The notes under the pieces are model-generated. The model was not told the origin of the DNA, did no database searches, and saw only the letters and a list, made by a program, of their open reading frames with translations. From NCBI RefSeq assembly GCF_900635155.1, contig NZ_LR134002.1:1488001-1552000 (forward strand): a DNA stretch of 64,000 nucleotides, written 5' to 3'. Source of the stretch: Streptococcus sanguinis. Its GTDB lineage: Bacteria; Bacillota; Bacilli; Lactobacillales; Streptococcaceae. Below, piece by piece: positions 27,657-37,421 of the stretch (positions are counted from its first letter, which is position 1; every line of letters begins with the position of its first letter). The position numbers and the translations under genes were made by a program.

Positions 27657-28490
27657 ATGTTTGGAAAACTCTTTAAATACGATTTTAAGTCTAATTACAA
27701 ATGGTATTGTATCACCTTTGCCATTCTTCTCACTCTATCTATCTTGATGGGATTCATAACTGGCAGCAGCTTGAGACCGGAGGTCATGGAACGCTATAGT
27801 GACTACCCAATGGCTACTAGTGGTGTTATTTTCACTTTATACCTACTCTTCCTCTTGCTGTTTTCTGCATCCTGCGCTGTCTTTCTGTCCAATACCATCA
27901 TTATTATCCGTCGGTTTTATAAAAATGTTTTTGGGCGAGAAGGCTACCTGACTTGGACCTTGCCGGTTACGCCGCATCAGATTCTTCTGTCTAAGCTTCT
28001 TTCCGCATTTGTTTGGACCCTCTTGTGTATGCTGACCATGTTTATTAGCGGCCTTGTCATTTTTGGCATTGCCCTCCCTATTACCGGCTATTCATTTAAT
28101 GAGATTTTTAAATATATTGGCGAAATCCCAAATTTATGGCTTTGGATTGTCAAATACGGCTTCCTTAATCTCCTTCAAATCCTTTCTGGTATCCTCTTCT
28201 TTTATCTAGCAATCTCAGTTGGACAGCTATTTAAGAAGAATCGGATTATGATGGCTGTGCTTTTCGGATTTTTGATTTGGAGTGTTCTGGCGATTCTGTC
28301 AATCTTCTTACCTAGTTTCTTCAATCCATATGGATTATTTGATTCATACGTTTATAGTAACTCCGCTACAAACTTTGAACAGATGATGGATGTCTTTCTT
28401 CTTATCCGAATCGTCTTTGAACTGGTCAAAATTTTTGGTTTCTATTTTACAATCTATGTCATTGTAAAAAACAAACTAAATCTCCAATAA
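27657..28490 (+). CDS. ABC-2 type permease
   Basis: A 277-residue membrane protein with about six hydrophobic segments, an N-terminal cytoplasmic KLFKYDFKSNYKWY and a large stretch REGYLTWTLPVTPHQILLSKL. The latter is the amphipathic coupling region of ABC-2/BcrB-type permeases. It is cotranscribed with the ATPase just upstream and ends at a bidirectional terminator. One permease subunit would form a homodimer with the ATPase dimer. The substrate is unknown. Confidence 0.82.
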   Translation: MFGKLFKYDFKSNYKWYCITFAILLTLSILMGFITGSSLRPEVMERYSDYPMATSGVIFTLYLLFLLLFSASCAVFLSNTIIIIRRFYKNVFGREGYLTWTLPVTPHQILLSKLLSAFVWTLLCMLTMFISGLVIFGIALPITGYSFNEIFKYIGEIPNLWLWIVKYGFLNLLQILSGILFFYLAISVGQLFKKNRIMMAVLFGFLIWSVLAILSIFLPSFFNPYGLFDSYVYSNSATNFEQMMDVFLLIRIVFELVKIFGFYFTIYVIVKNKLNLQ

Positions 28491-28497
28491 ACAAAAC

Positions 28498-28530
28498 AAG
28501 GTTGAAACAAAACGTTTCAACCTTATTTAT
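28498..28530. terminator. Bidirectional intrinsic terminator between the ABC operon and lrgB
   Basis: An 11-bp perfect stem AAGGTTGAAAC (28498-28508) with GTTTCAACCTT (28514-28524) and T-rich tails on both strands, between convergent genes. Confidence 0.88.
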
Positions 28531-28532
28531 TT

Positions 28533-29228
28533 TTACTTCAGAATAATGGCTGCCACGATGGGGCTGACCAGAACGTACATGAGCCCAGTCACGCCAATCG
28601 CAAGTCCTGCCATAGCTCCTGCGACCTGACCGTATTTAAAGGCGGTTCCCGTTCCTACCGCATGGCCTGTTCCCCCTAAAGCTAGACCGATAGCTACTGG
28701 ATCTGTGATTTTTAAGATCTTAAGAAGCGTTGGACCCAAGACACTGGTCAGAATTCCCGTCGCAACCACCACCACTAATGTCACTGTAGCAAGTCCTTGC
28801 AGCTTGTCTGTGATACCGACAGCCATGGCCGTTGTGACAGATTTCGGAAAAAGAGAAACAGCCAGAAAAAAATCCATGCCGAAAAACTTAGCCAACAGAG
28901 CAGTAAAGCTAGTATTGACTACAACCGCCGCAAATGTCCCAATCAAAATACTGCGTGCATGGTGCTTCATCAAATGAAAAGTCTTGTAAAGCGGAATCCC
29001 CAAAGCAACCGTAGATGGCACAATTAGGTTGTTTAAATAGGAGCCGCCGACATAGTAATCCTTGTAGGAAATACCGGTTAATTTCAAAAAAGCAATGACC
29101 AAAACTGCTGCAATCAGCAAAGGAGTTGTCAAAGGATGAGGAAATCTACGAAAAATCAATAGGCCGAACAGATAGGCCAAGATAGACAAGGCAAGGCCAA
29201 AGAGAGGGTTGCTCCATAATTCAGACAT
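28533..29228 (-). CDS. lrgB: LrgB family antiholin-like membrane protein
   Basis: A 231-residue polytopic membrane protein of the LrgB/CidB family. These act with LrgA/CidA in murein hydrolase control, and more recently as a stationary-phase pyruvate transporter in Streptococcus mutans. Family landmarks are PLLIAA..., GLPxxxS-like SLFPKSVTTAMAVGI and LALGGTGHAVGTGTAF. The ATG at 29228 overlaps the end of lrgA by 8 nt and has AAGGAG 9 nt upstream; longer in-frame starts lie within lrgA. The lytST regulators are not in the window. Confidence 0.85.
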   Translation of the reverse strand: MSELWSNPLFGLALSILAYLFGLLIFRRFPHPLTTPLLIAAVLVIAFLKLTGISYKDYYVGGSYLNNLIVPSTVALGIPLYKTFHLMKHHARSILIGTFAAVVVNTSFTALLAKFFGMDFFLAVSLFPKSVTTAMAVGITDKLQGLATVTLVVVVATGILTSVLGPTLLKILKITDPVAIGLALGGTGHAVGTGTAFKYGQVAGAMAGLAIGVTGLMYVLVSPIVAAIILK

Positions 29229-29601
29229 TGCTGGCGTCTCCTTCCTCATAATCTCCTTCAAAACGAGTCTTAATCAGCTGCACCACAACTGCGATCACGC
29301 AGACATTGAGCACAATCGCTCCTAAAACAATCAAAATAATCGGCAGTAGATAAGGTGCAATGACCTGAAATTTATCCATGATACCAACTGCTGGAGGCAG
29401 AAAAAGAATGGTCATATTTGCCAAAAGAAAATTGCCAACCATGCTGATATGACGCAGGCGCAGGAGCTTGAACTGCAGAGCCAAAAACAGCAAGACCAGA
29501 CCAATGATACTACCCGGGACAGGTAGGTGGAAAACACTTGAAATCCCTTCTCCAACGAGGGAAATCATAAAAATAATCATCAACTGAACGTATAATTTCA
29601 T
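29221..29601 (-). CDS. lrgA: LrgA family holin-like membrane protein
   Basis: A 126-residue protein with four hydrophobic segments, matching the LrgA/CidA family: GEGISSVFHLPVPGSIIGL is the conserved signature, and FLPPAVGIM is in the third helix. A charged C-terminal tail (RFEGDYEEGD) faces the cytoplasm. It is translated just ahead of lrgB. The LrgA versus CidA choice is by length and cotranscription with lrgB; in streptococci the names are partly conventional. Confidence 0.83.
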   Translation of the reverse strand: MKLYVQLMIIFMISLVGEGISSVFHLPVPGSIIGLVLLFLALQFKLLRLRHISMVGNFLLANMTILFLPPAVGIMDKFQVIAPYLLPIILIVLGAIVLNVCVIAVVVQLIKTRFEGDYEEGDASNV

Positions 29602-29697
29602 ACCAAACCTCCATCACTAGTATATCCAGTTTACTCCTTTTCAGAAAAATATCAAGGTGCTTTCAGAAATTAAAACCTTTACATAAAAAATCAGCCT

Positions 29698-29730
29698 ATA
29701 AAAATTCCCTCCATTGTCTGCAATAGAGGG
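29698..29730 (-). terminator. Terminator at the end of the accessory Sec operon
   Basis: Stem CCCTCCATTG (29707-29716) with CAATaGAGGG (29721-29730), one mismatch, followed on the minus strand by AATTTTTA. It closes the long operon that begins at gly. Confidence 0.75.
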
Positions 29731-29774
29731 TCTTTCTTTTTTAGCAGTCGTCTGAGTAACTTCCTAGACAGATG

Positions 29775-29996
29775 CTAGATGGATTGAATCATAAAGAAAA
29801 TCATGAGCACAATCAGGGCAAGGCTTGCCAAAAGAACTAGGATTTTCTTTGCGAGGTGGGTTTCCCAGTAACCTGACTTGCCAATCGATGTATTGGTGTC
29901 TCTATAAAATTGCTGGCTCTCTCTGGGAAGAAGACTAACCAGCAAAATCAAAACAAGGGCTGCTACAATGGTAAGTGTAATCAATATTGTTTGCAT
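29775..29996 (-). CDS. asp5: Accessory Sec system protein Asp5 (SecG-like)
   Basis: A 73-residue protein with two hydrophobic segments (about 3-23 and 50-71) joined by a polar loop, the topology of SecG. Position at the 3' end of the accessory Sec operon, 1 nt after asp4, matches Asp5 of Streptococcus gordonii, which together with Asp4 forms the accessory translocon with SecY2. Identification rests on topology and position because the sequence is short. Confidence 0.82.
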   Translation of the reverse strand: MQTILITLTIVAALVLILLVSLLPRESQQFYRDTNTSIGKSGYWETHLAKKILVLLASLALIVLMIFFMIQSI

Positions 29997-29997
29997 T

Positions 29998-30180
29998 TTA
30001 GTTCCTCAAGGCTCCAATCAATGTAAAAATCAAGCCAATCAAGATCATCAAGCCCAAGGCGATGACAAAGGCCTTGTTGAGATTTTCACCCAAGCTAGCC
30101 TTTTCTTTCTTGGGCTTGCCATGCTTGAGTTCATCTAACCGTCCCTCAATATCCTTATGAAATAAATCTTTTTTAGCCAT
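29998..30180 (-). CDS. asp4: Accessory Sec system protein Asp4 (SecE-like)
   Basis: A 60-residue protein with a charged cytoplasmic N-terminal half (DIEGRLDELKHGKPKKEK) and one C-terminal membrane helix, like SecE. It overlaps the gtfB stop by 8 nt and is followed by asp5. In S. gordonii Asp4 is needed for export of the SRR adhesin. Assigned by position and topology. Confidence 0.82.
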   Translation of the reverse strand: MAKKDLFHKDIEGRLDELKHGKPKKEKASLGENLNKAFVIALGLMILIGLIFTLIGALRN

Positions 30181-31525
30181 GCTGACCTCCTAGTACGCTT
30201 TGGAGAGTCTCCTGATAAAGACTGACAGGCACATCGTTAGCATGTCGGCCTTGTGCTTGCAAGGCTGACCGCATCTGGTCGACACCGGATAAGGCTTCTT
30301 CCAGACTTGCTGCCAGTTGAGCTGGCTGACTGCTGTCGAAAATATGCTGCTGGGCAATGTAGCGCCTGTCATGCAGGGTCTGCTCAAAGCCAAGAATCAA
30401 GAGATTATTCTCAAAAGCCTTGCGCACTGCCTGCAGGACCTGACCTCCGTGATTGATATCCAGATAAATATCTGATTCCAAGTAGAGCTGCTCAATCTGC
30501 TTGAGACTGGCATTTTGATAAAGGACGACATTCTTATAGGACAGCATGGACAAGAGCTTGGGTGACATTTCCGTGAGAGCTGCAATGCGAAAAACTATCT
30601 GTGGCAAGGCCTGAACCAAGGTCTCTAAGCCTTCAATCTGATCCGAGTGGGTCAGGATTAAAGCATCTTTTCGTAGGAAGTTGTCCCGCTTGAAATCATA
30701 ATGATAGCCTAGATGCAGGAACTTCTGCTGCTGGTCAGCTACAGCCAAACTCATGGCCTTTTCATAGGTCGTCAAGTCTGGAATGACAATGGTCTGCGCC
30801 CGCAGCTGACTATTTTCCAGAATCAACTGCATATTGCCCGGAAGCTCGTCATACAGGGGCTCCTGCCAAAAGAGAATGTCCTGTCCAGCTCGACCCGTCA
30901 AGCTGTGAGAAACTAGGAAAGAATAGGCCAGCGAATTAAAGAGAATGTGATCCAAGTCAAAGTCTAGCCGCTCTAAAAAGAAACGGATAAAATCCACTCG
31001 GCTTTTAAAAATTCGCAAGGGCTCTTGGTCCAGAGTCAGGATGATGTCACCCGTGGCATGATTTTCCACGATACGCTCCTGACCATCTGTGCTGTAGTAG
31101 GTCGTGTTGAAGGCTTCCTGAGCAGATTTATAAGCCGTTTTGGCAAAGCATCGACCTTGCTTATTATAGCGCTCACTCAGTCGCAACTGACCTTTTTTAT
31201 CCAGCCAGTCCACCTGTTTGACCAGCCGGCCCTTAGCCTGATTAGCATAGTGAATCCGTGCCCTTTCTTCTCCCATGTCACTGACACGCGCCGACTGATG
31301 GTCGCCTGTAATTTCCCAGAAAGGCGGCACTGGCACTTGATTGAAAAAGAGTGGGTGGTCTACTCCCTCTTCATCCCCTAGAAAATATGTATAGGGAGAT
31401 ATCATGTCGTCAGGCAGAAAGCCATTTGCCTCAATGACAATGGTCGGACAGTCATAGCCAGCTGCAAGGAGGGAATCATGCAGATCCTGGGTTTCCTGAT
31501 TGTAATAATCAAAGAGCTGAATCAT
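30173..31525 (-). CDS. gtfB: Accessory Sec O-GlcNAc transferase chaperone subunit GtfB
   Basis: A 450-residue GtfB (Gtf2). It pairs with GtfA to form the enzyme that adds the first GlcNAc to Ser/Thr of the SRR adhesin; GtfB binds the acceptor and stabilises GtfA. It has two regions: an N-terminal beta-rich meander (about 1-240) and a C-terminal Rossmann-type part with ALPQIVFRIAALTEM and IYLDINHGG (353-361). The catalytic EX7E of true GT4 enzymes is missing, as expected. It overlaps gtfA by 17 nt and asp4 by 8 nt, so translation is coupled. Its C-terminal half resembles two modules inside Gly. Confidence 0.93.
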   Translation of the reverse strand: MIQLFDYYNQETQDLHDSLLAAGYDCPTIVIEANGFLPDDMISPYTYFLGDEEGVDHPLFFNQVPVPPFWEITGDHQSARVSDMGEERARIHYANQAKGRLVKQVDWLDKKGQLRLSERYNKQGRCFAKTAYKSAQEAFNTTYYSTDGQERIVENHATGDIILTLDQEPLRIFKSRVDFIRFFLERLDFDLDHILFNSLAYSFLVSHSLTGRAGQDILFWQEPLYDELPGNMQLILENSQLRAQTIVIPDLTTYEKAMSLAVADQQQKFLHLGYHYDFKRDNFLRKDALILTHSDQIEGLETLVQALPQIVFRIAALTEMSPKLLSMLSYKNVVLYQNASLKQIEQLYLESDIYLDINHGGQVLQAVRKAFENNLLILGFEQTLHDRRYIAQQHIFDSSQPAQLAASLEEALSGVDQMRSALQAQGRHANDVPVSLYQETLQSVLGGQHG

Positions 31526-33029
31526 CTCTGACCTCCTTTAAAAGCTGGGACCAAGCCGCTTCAACCCAGTTGGTCAAATAATTCTCAGCCACTTGATAAG
31601 AGTGTTGGCTCATCTCCTGCTGGCGTCCTTGGCTAAAGAGAGCTACTATTTTCTCCACAAAAGCAGCAATAATCTGATCCTCGACCTGATTGGAACTGAC
31701 TGGCAGCAGATAGCCATTTTTACCATCATCGATAAAAGTCTGATTGCCATAGCGGACATCAAAGCCGATGAGGGGCAGACCTGATCCGACCGCTTCCATG
31801 AGAGTCAAACCAAAGCCTTCACTGGTTGAAGCTGTCAGATAAAGCTCATAGCCTGCATAAATCTGACTCAAATCTGCATGCCCTTTAAGCCGAATGTAGT
31901 CTTGAGCTCCTGCTTCCTCAATCCTACGTCGCAGCTTCTCCTCTTCGCCCCCCTTACCGTAAATATCAAGAGTCAGCTCAGGCAGCTGGTCATGGGCTTG
32001 GACGGTCGCTGCCACTAGCCAATCAATATGCTTTTCTGTAGCAAGACGCGAAGCCGTAATCATAGAGAAAGGCTTGCGAGGCTCTTTGGGATAAGTCAAC
32101 TGGTCAAGACTGCCCACTGGTATGGTCACAATCTTGGGCTGCTTGTCCGAGTAATGCTGGAACTGCTGTTCTAGAATCGTTTTCTGAGCCTCTGTTGCCA
32201 CGATGAAAAAGTCCACCTTGTCAGCATTGGTAAACTGGTAGTCATAAAAATTGTTCCAGAGAATGTAGTCGTCGCTGCTGGCATTTTCACTGAAATGCTC
32301 CGCATGGACCACTACTCCCAGCTTAGCCTTCTGGCTCTCTTCAAAGACAACCTGACCAATCCCTGTCTCCCTATCCAAGATGACCACATCATCTGACTGC
32401 AGCTGCAAACACTGAAGAAAATAACGGACCAGCTCAGCCTTGGAATAGAAAATCCGATCTGAAAAGCGATAGAGCTCTTCCTGACCATCCTCTATCAGCA
32501 TGTCATAGGCCACACTGCCGTCTTCATGGTAGAAACGCCGCTGGTAGAGGGTTGCGGCGTCATTGTGAGGCGCGAAGTATTCACTGGCATAGCGGACATA
32601 GGAGAAATAATCCTTGCGAATCAATCTCCCCCGCGAGACATACTCTACATGCTCCACAAAGTCCTGGTCTTCCTGCCGCAGATAACAAGTGATAAACTGA
32701 TCATCCTGCGGATAGAAATAGCGGACAATCTTGCTCTCTCTCTCCGAGCGCTCCGGCTGACCTGCGACTTGAGCCAGCACCTGATCCAGCGTCACAGTCG
32801 TCGGCGCAATCTTGATATCCGTAAAATAGTTATAGAGCCAGATAACTTCCTCATCCAGAAAACCGATATTTTCCGTCAGATGCTGGATATTATCCGCTAA
32901 AATCATATCCATAAAGATAAACTTAGCCGGCTGCTGGATTCTGCGCAGAAGCTGGGCCCGATAATCTTGGGCGTATTCCACACCGCTACTGGCCCAGCCA
33001 ATGCCTAAGTTGATGTTATATACTGTCAT
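31509..33029 (-). CDS. gtfA: Accessory Sec O-GlcNAc transferase catalytic subunit GtfA
   Basis: A 506-residue GT4-family retaining glycosyltransferase (Gtf1) that puts GlcNAc from UDP-GlcNAc onto Ser/Thr of the SRR adhesin before export. The N-terminal YNINLGIGWASSGVEYAQDYRAQ is the family start. The beta-meander insert (about 80-200) contacts GtfB. The donor site includes ITASRLATEKHIDWLV and EGFGLTLMEAVGSG, which carries the EX7E motif. It sits 12 nt after secA2 and overlaps gtfB by 17 nt. Confidence 0.95.
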   Translation of the reverse strand: MTVYNINLGIGWASSGVEYAQDYRAQLLRRIQQPAKFIFMDMILADNIQHLTENIGFLDEEVIWLYNYFTDIKIAPTTVTLDQVLAQVAGQPERSERESKIVRYFYPQDDQFITCYLRQEDQDFVEHVEYVSRGRLIRKDYFSYVRYASEYFAPHNDAATLYQRRFYHEDGSVAYDMLIEDGQEELYRFSDRIFYSKAELVRYFLQCLQLQSDDVVILDRETGIGQVVFEESQKAKLGVVVHAEHFSENASSDDYILWNNFYDYQFTNADKVDFFIVATEAQKTILEQQFQHYSDKQPKIVTIPVGSLDQLTYPKEPRKPFSMITASRLATEKHIDWLVAATVQAHDQLPELTLDIYGKGGEEEKLRRRIEEAGAQDYIRLKGHADLSQIYAGYELYLTASTSEGFGLTLMEAVGSGLPLIGFDVRYGNQTFIDDGKNGYLLPVSSNQVEDQIIAAFVEKIVALFSQGRQQEMSQHSYQVAENYLTNWVEAAWSQLLKEVRDDSAL

Positions 33030-33041
33030 ATTCTCCTCGTC

Positions 33042-35423
33042 TTACGGGAAGTACATGATGACTTCTCCTTTAGGGTTGAGTGCCAATTCACTCATCAAAA
33101 GATTCTTGACGATCTGCTGCTTCATGCGCTCCTTCATATATTCAAAGCCATCGTAAGCCTCTTGATAGTACTCTACCAGAGGATTTTTCATAGAGAAATG
33201 CTGACCGCTCAAGGCTGTCTTGAGTTGCTGCAGATAGTCCACCTGCTCGACCCAGTTCTCATCAATAGCCTTGAGAACGGACACCCGCTGAAAATGGGTA
33301 AAGAGCTTGTCAGACTTGAGATAGGCTTTCTTTGCCTGCAGCTCCTGCTCGGCAATATCCTGCAAGAGCTCTGCGATTTTCTCCGGCGAATAAATATCAA
33401 AATCATAAGGAATACGCTCAGCATGATAGCTGAAATGGTCTAAAATAAAGCGATAGAGGTCAGCCCGCGTCGCATAGGACTGCTCATAAGCCGCCTGATG
33501 AATGACCTGACTAAGGACGCGGCTGATTTCTTCGTCAATGCGCTCTTCAGCTTGAATCAGGCGATTGCGCTCAGCATAGGTAATCTCCCGCTGAATCTTC
33601 ATACACTGGGCATATTCCAGCGTCATCCGACGGGACATCTTGGCACTGCTTTCGCTAGCTCTCTGAGCCTTTGCCACTAAGTGTCTGAAACGGCGCTGTC
33701 CCAGCTGGACTGGATGTTTCTCAACCTCTTCAGTAGAGTAGTCCTTGTAGAACTTCTTGAGCCAGTCCGGTCCCCACTTCCTGAGCAAGTCATCTTCCAG
33801 TGAGATGAAAAATTTACTGATACCTGGATCACCCTGGCGACCTGAACGACCACGAATCTGTAGATCAATCCGCTGGTTCTCCATCCGCTCAGTACCAATC
33901 ACCACGAGACCGCCCAAATCTGCGACACCTGGTCCCAGTTTTATATCAGTACCGCGACCGGCCATGGATGTAGCCACCGTCACCGCACTTTTCTGCCCAG
34001 ACTCAGCGATAATCTGCGCCTCACGGGCCGCATTGTTGGCATTGAGCAGATTGTGGGCGATACCTTCTCTCAGCAGTAGGGAAGAGTAAATCTCTGACAT
34101 CTCCACTGAGCCTGTAAAAATCAAGAGTGGATTGCCTTGAGCATGGTAGTGCTTGACCTCGTCCAATGAAGCAAAGACTTTTTCTGGCAGGGTCTGGTAA
34201 AGCTGGTCTGGCAAGTCTTGGCGTATGACTGGCTGGTTGGTCGGAATCTTGATGACAGACATGGAGTAAGTCTCCATAAACTCGCTCTCCACCACCTTGC
34301 CGGTTCCAGTCATACCAGAGATTTTCCGGAAGAGCCGGAAGAGATTCTGATAGGTAATGGATGCCATGGCCCGCGTTTCCTCCGTCAGCTTGACATGCTC
34401 CTTGGCCTCAATGGCCTGGTGCTGACCTCCCTGAAGCCGGGTCATTTCCAGCAGACGGCCGGTTGAGCGGTCCAAAAGTAGGACCTCTGCCTCTTTGTCA
34501 CCCTGGCGGACAACGTAGTCCTTGTCCTTTTTGTAGAGCTTGTGGGCCCGCAAGGCTAGATTGAGGTGGCGGACCAACTCTTGATTTTCCTTGGAGAAAA
34601 GATGCTCCAAGTCAAGAAAAGACTCTGCCGCCAGAATACCTTTCGACGTCAGCCAGACTTCATTCTTCTCGTCATCGTAGTGATAATCCTCGTCTTCTTT
34701 CAAAGTCGTAATGAAGGTATCCATGATACCATAGAAGTTTGACTGAACCCGAGGGGCACCAGAGATAACCAGAGGGACCTGAGCGCTGTCCAAGAGGATG
34801 GAGTCAATCTCGTCGATAATCACATAGTTGAAAGGACTAAGATACTGGCTGTCCTTGTTCTCTGCTAGATTTTCAATCAGATAGTCAAAGCCCAAGGCAC
34901 TATTGGTCGTATAGACAATATCCGCCTGGTAAATCTGCCGCTTCTGCTTGGGCGTCAGCTTTTCAGTCTCATCCGCTACCACAGCTGTCTCAATAGTCAG
35001 CCCCAGAAAACGATAGACCTGTCCCATTTCCTGAGCATCCCGCAGAGCCAGATAGGTATTGGTAGTCACCAGCATAGCTCCTTGACCAGACAGGGCATTG
35101 AGATAGAGCGGCATGGTAGCCGTCAGAGTCTTGCCCTCTCCCGTAGCCATCTCAGCGACATTGCCCTCATGAAGAACAATGGCCCCCATGACCTGCACAT
35201 CGTAGGGGAACATGCCCAGGACCCGCTTGTCTGCTTCCCGCACGACAGCATAAGCCTCTGGCAGCAAGTCGTCTAAAGTCTCACCTGCGGTCAGTCTTTC
35301 CTTAAATTCCTGTGTTTTCTTTCGCAGTTCAGCGTCTGACAAGCCTGCCATTTCTGACTCAAAGCTCTTGACTTTGGCTAAGATTTTCTTTAAGCGCTGA
35401 ATTTGAAAATGATTTTTAATCAT
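33042..35423 (-). CDS. secA2: Accessory Sec translocase ATPase SecA2
   Basis: A 793-residue SecA paralogue dedicated to the SRR adhesin. Walker A is [20 protein letters not shown], Walker B is [11 protein letters not shown], and helicase motifs include [19 protein letters not shown] and GRQGDPG. It lacks the long C-terminal linker and zinc site of housekeeping SecA, consistent with SecA2 of SecY2-containing streptococci. It overlaps asp3 by 8 nt. It uses ATP hydrolysis to push the glycosylated preprotein through SecY2/Asp4/Asp5, with Asp1-3 as specificity factors. Confidence 0.96.
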   Translation of the reverse strand: MIKNHFQIQRLKKILAKVKSFESEMAGLSDAELRKKTQEFKERLTAGETLDDLLPEAYAVVREADKRVLGMFPYDVQVMGAIVLHEGNVAEMATGEGKTLTATMPLYLNALSGQGAMLVTTNTYLALRDAQEMGQVYRFLGLTIETAVVADETEKLTPKQKRQIYQADIVYTTNSALGFDYLIENLAENKDSQYLSPFNYVIIDEIDSILLDSAQVPLVISGAPRVQSNFYGIMDTFITTLKEDEDYHYDDEKNEVWLTSKGILAAESFLDLEHLFSKENQELVRHLNLALRAHKLYKKDKDYVVRQGDKEAEVLLLDRSTGRLLEMTRLQGGQHQAIEAKEHVKLTEETRAMASITYQNLFRLFRKISGMTGTGKVVESEFMETYSMSVIKIPTNQPVIRQDLPDQLYQTLPEKVFASLDEVKHYHAQGNPLLIFTGSVEMSEIYSSLLLREGIAHNLLNANNAAREAQIIAESGQKSAVTVATSMAGRGTDIKLGPGVADLGGLVVIGTERMENQRIDLQIRGRSGRQGDPGISKFFISLEDDLLRKWGPDWLKKFYKDYSTEEVEKHPVQLGQRRFRHLVAKAQRASESSAKMSRRMTLEYAQCMKIQREITYAERNRLIQAEERIDEEISRVLSQVIHQAAYEQSYATRADLYRFILDHFSYHAERIPYDFDIYSPEKIAELLQDIAEQELQAKKAYLKSDKLFTHFQRVSVLKAIDENWVEQVDYLQQLKTALSGQHFSMKNPLVEYYQEAYDGFEYMKERMKQQIVKNLLMSELALNPKGEVIMYFP

Positions 35424-35895
35424 CAGACTCCTCTATGATTTGGTCAATGTTTAGGCAATGAAACTCTAAGGACTCAACTCCTGCACTCAGCAGCTGAACC
35501 TTATAGCTATAGGCTTCGTTTGGGTAGGTAAAGATCATACTCTCCGAGCGCTCCACTTGATTGCTGATTTCTTTCTCATAACGGTCAAAGAAGATGATTT
35601 TCAGAAAGACGCTGGATTCAGGATAGGTGGTCATATCTCTAGACAGGCAATAGCGAGCCCCCTTTTTGAGCAAGGGGAGAGCAGGCACCTGCCGGTCTCG
35701 CTGATAGTTCCATTTGGAAGACCATTCATGGATGGTCTGGCCGGAGGCCATCAGTTTATTTTCAAAAAATATATGTGAAGGGGAATGAATGATAAGGGTA
35801 GTTCCATAGAGATAGGTAAAGTCAGTCATTTTACCAGCTGCCGAAACCCCTCTCAGCTCTCCCCAGTAAATGCCCTTTCTTTTTTGAATCTTCAT
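35416..35895 (-). CDS. asp3: Accessory Sec system protein Asp3
   Basis: A 159-residue cytoplasmic protein that binds the SRR domain and joins the Asp1-Asp2-Asp3 complex carrying the preprotein to SecA2. The beta-rich fold begins [15 protein letters not shown] chose the ATG at 35895 (ATGA overlap with the asp2 stop), because an upstream start at 35949 would lie inside asp2 and has no ribosome site. It overlaps secA2 by 8 nt. Identified by size, position and the WGELRG-type N-terminus. Confidence 0.9.
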   Translation of the reverse strand: MKIQKRKGIYWGELRGVSAAGKMTDFTYLYGTTLIIHSPSHIFFENKLMASGQTIHEWSSKWNYQRDRQVPALPLLKKGARYCLSRDMTTYPESSVFLKIIFFDRYEKEISNQVERSESMIFTYPNEAYSYKVQLLSAGVESLEFHCLNIDQIIEESDD

Positions 35896-37421
35896 TTCTT
35901 TCTCCCAAATTCCTTTTCCAATATCATTCGATAGTAATTCATAAACCAAGACACAGACACAGCTAAGTCGTCATTATGCCGTCCCGGGACACCTCTGCTA
36001 ATCAGCTTGGCCTCGGTCAGATGAAGAGCTGCTACCAGGTCCTCATAGGCCGTCGGATCATAGTCCTCTTCTCTCATATAGGCGATACCAAAGGTCGTCC
36101 GGCTGAAATCAGCCTTCTCAAACTTATGCCAGTAGCGTTGATTCAGTTCTTCTACATGTTCCTGATCTTTGCCACCCGTGTGACGGTGAAGGACATCTAG
36201 AGCCGTCGGAAAGACCTCGGGCAGGCGTAAACGACCACGTTGGGCAATAGTGCCTAGATTTCCCAAGGGCTTGGACAAAACGATAGCCCGCGGACGAAAC
36301 TCCGAACCGTAATAAACCGCACCATAGGTCCCCATTGACATGCCTGATAGAATCAAATCCCGCTCGGTAAAGCCCAGAAAGTCCAAATGTTCTTGGATAA
36401 TCTTATGAATACTGCTCTCCAGCTCCTGACTGCCCAGATAAAACATACCGCCATCCACGCGCGGATCTGAAAACAAGAGAAAAGGACAGCCTAAACTCCG
36501 CATCATTCCAAAGCCCTCGAAGCCTTCCGCCCGACGGTAACCAGAAAAATAAACAGCCAAAGGCGGCTTCAAATCTCCCGGATAAAAGAAGTAATTAATC
36601 TCCTGACGGTGGCTATCGCGAAAAATCTTCCCACCCAGAACATACTTACCAAACTCAAAGCGGGTCAGACGCTGATGCAGAGCGCCAACCTGAATCCATC
36701 CCACTCCTCTAGCCTCTAAACTGACTCCCAAATAGGAAGTAAAGTCATTGTCCAGAACCATGGATTCCCGCATGTCCTCTTCTGCGAAAATAGTCTCGCG
36801 AGCAATGTCCGCAGTCGAGCCTTCCTGGATATTATAGAGGCGCAGCCGCAGCTCACAGCTGCCGGACTTTTCATATTCAAGCCAGAGTTCAACTGGATTG
36901 AACTTGTTGGCAATAATATTGTATTTCCATGACACGATTGGCTGAAAGTCCTGACCAAAGTCACCTTCCAGCTCTAGATTTTCATAGCCATTGTAGCAAA
37001 TCTTGCCCCGAAATCCAGGGCTAACGACCATATCAAGCGGGGTCATCTTATCCCCATACTGGCCGGAAAAGAGAGCCTTGGACAGCTTGCGGACTAGATC
37101 AGCTCGATCGCTCATATCCGTTGGCTGAGCGCAGTGACGCTTGAGAAAATACTCAATATCCGCTTCCTGGGTTTCCTGTTGCTGATCATAGAAAACCGTA
37201 TGGGGGACAATCTTGTCTTCAATCATAAACAAATCTGGGATTCGACGCAAATCGTCCACCAGAATCGCATCAAACTTGCCAATCTTATCCATCTCCATGA
37301 CCTTTTTGATAGCTAGATTGGAGTTAGGAAAGAAATAATACCAAGCCATATTGTCTGGAATGGCAAGCTCCTTGCTCCAGTCGCTTGAGCCAATCTGTAA
37401 GATTTTCAGCTTATTTTGCAT
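35892..37421 (-). CDS. asp2: Accessory Sec system protein Asp2 (SRR-adhesin O-acetyltransferase)
   Basis: A 509-residue two-function protein: needed for export, and an acetyltransferase that modifies GlcNAc on the adhesin. The C-terminal alpha/beta-hydrolase domain has the nucleophile elbow GMSMG with Ser362, an acid at Glu452, and His482 in GRHNDD. With the start at 37421 these land exactly on the Ser362-Glu452-His482 numbering I recall for S. gordonii Asp2, which supports that start. A longer frame reaches 37457 but lies inside asp1 (overlap would be larger). It overlaps asp1 by 11 nt and asp3 by 4 nt. Confidence 0.95.
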   Translation of the reverse strand: MQNKLKILQIGSSDWSKELAIPDNMAWYYFFPNSNLAIKKVMEMDKIGKFDAILVDDLRRIPDLFMIEDKIVPHTVFYDQQQETQEADIEYFLKRHCAQPTDMSDRADLVRKLSKALFSGQYGDKMTPLDMVVSPGFRGKICYNGYENLELEGDFGQDFQPIVSWKYNIIANKFNPVELWLEYEKSGSCELRLRLYNIQEGSTADIARETIFAEEDMRESMVLDNDFTSYLGVSLEARGVGWIQVGALHQRLTRFEFGKYVLGGKIFRDSHRQEINYFFYPGDLKPPLAVYFSGYRRAEGFEGFGMMRSLGCPFLLFSDPRVDGGMFYLGSQELESSIHKIIQEHLDFLGFTERDLILSGMSMGTYGAVYYGSEFRPRAIVLSKPLGNLGTIAQRGRLRLPEVFPTALDVLHRHTGGKDQEHVEELNQRYWHKFEKADFSRTTFGIAYMREEDYDPTAYEDLVAALHLTEAKLISRGVPGRHNDDLAVSVSWFMNYYRMILEKEFGRKK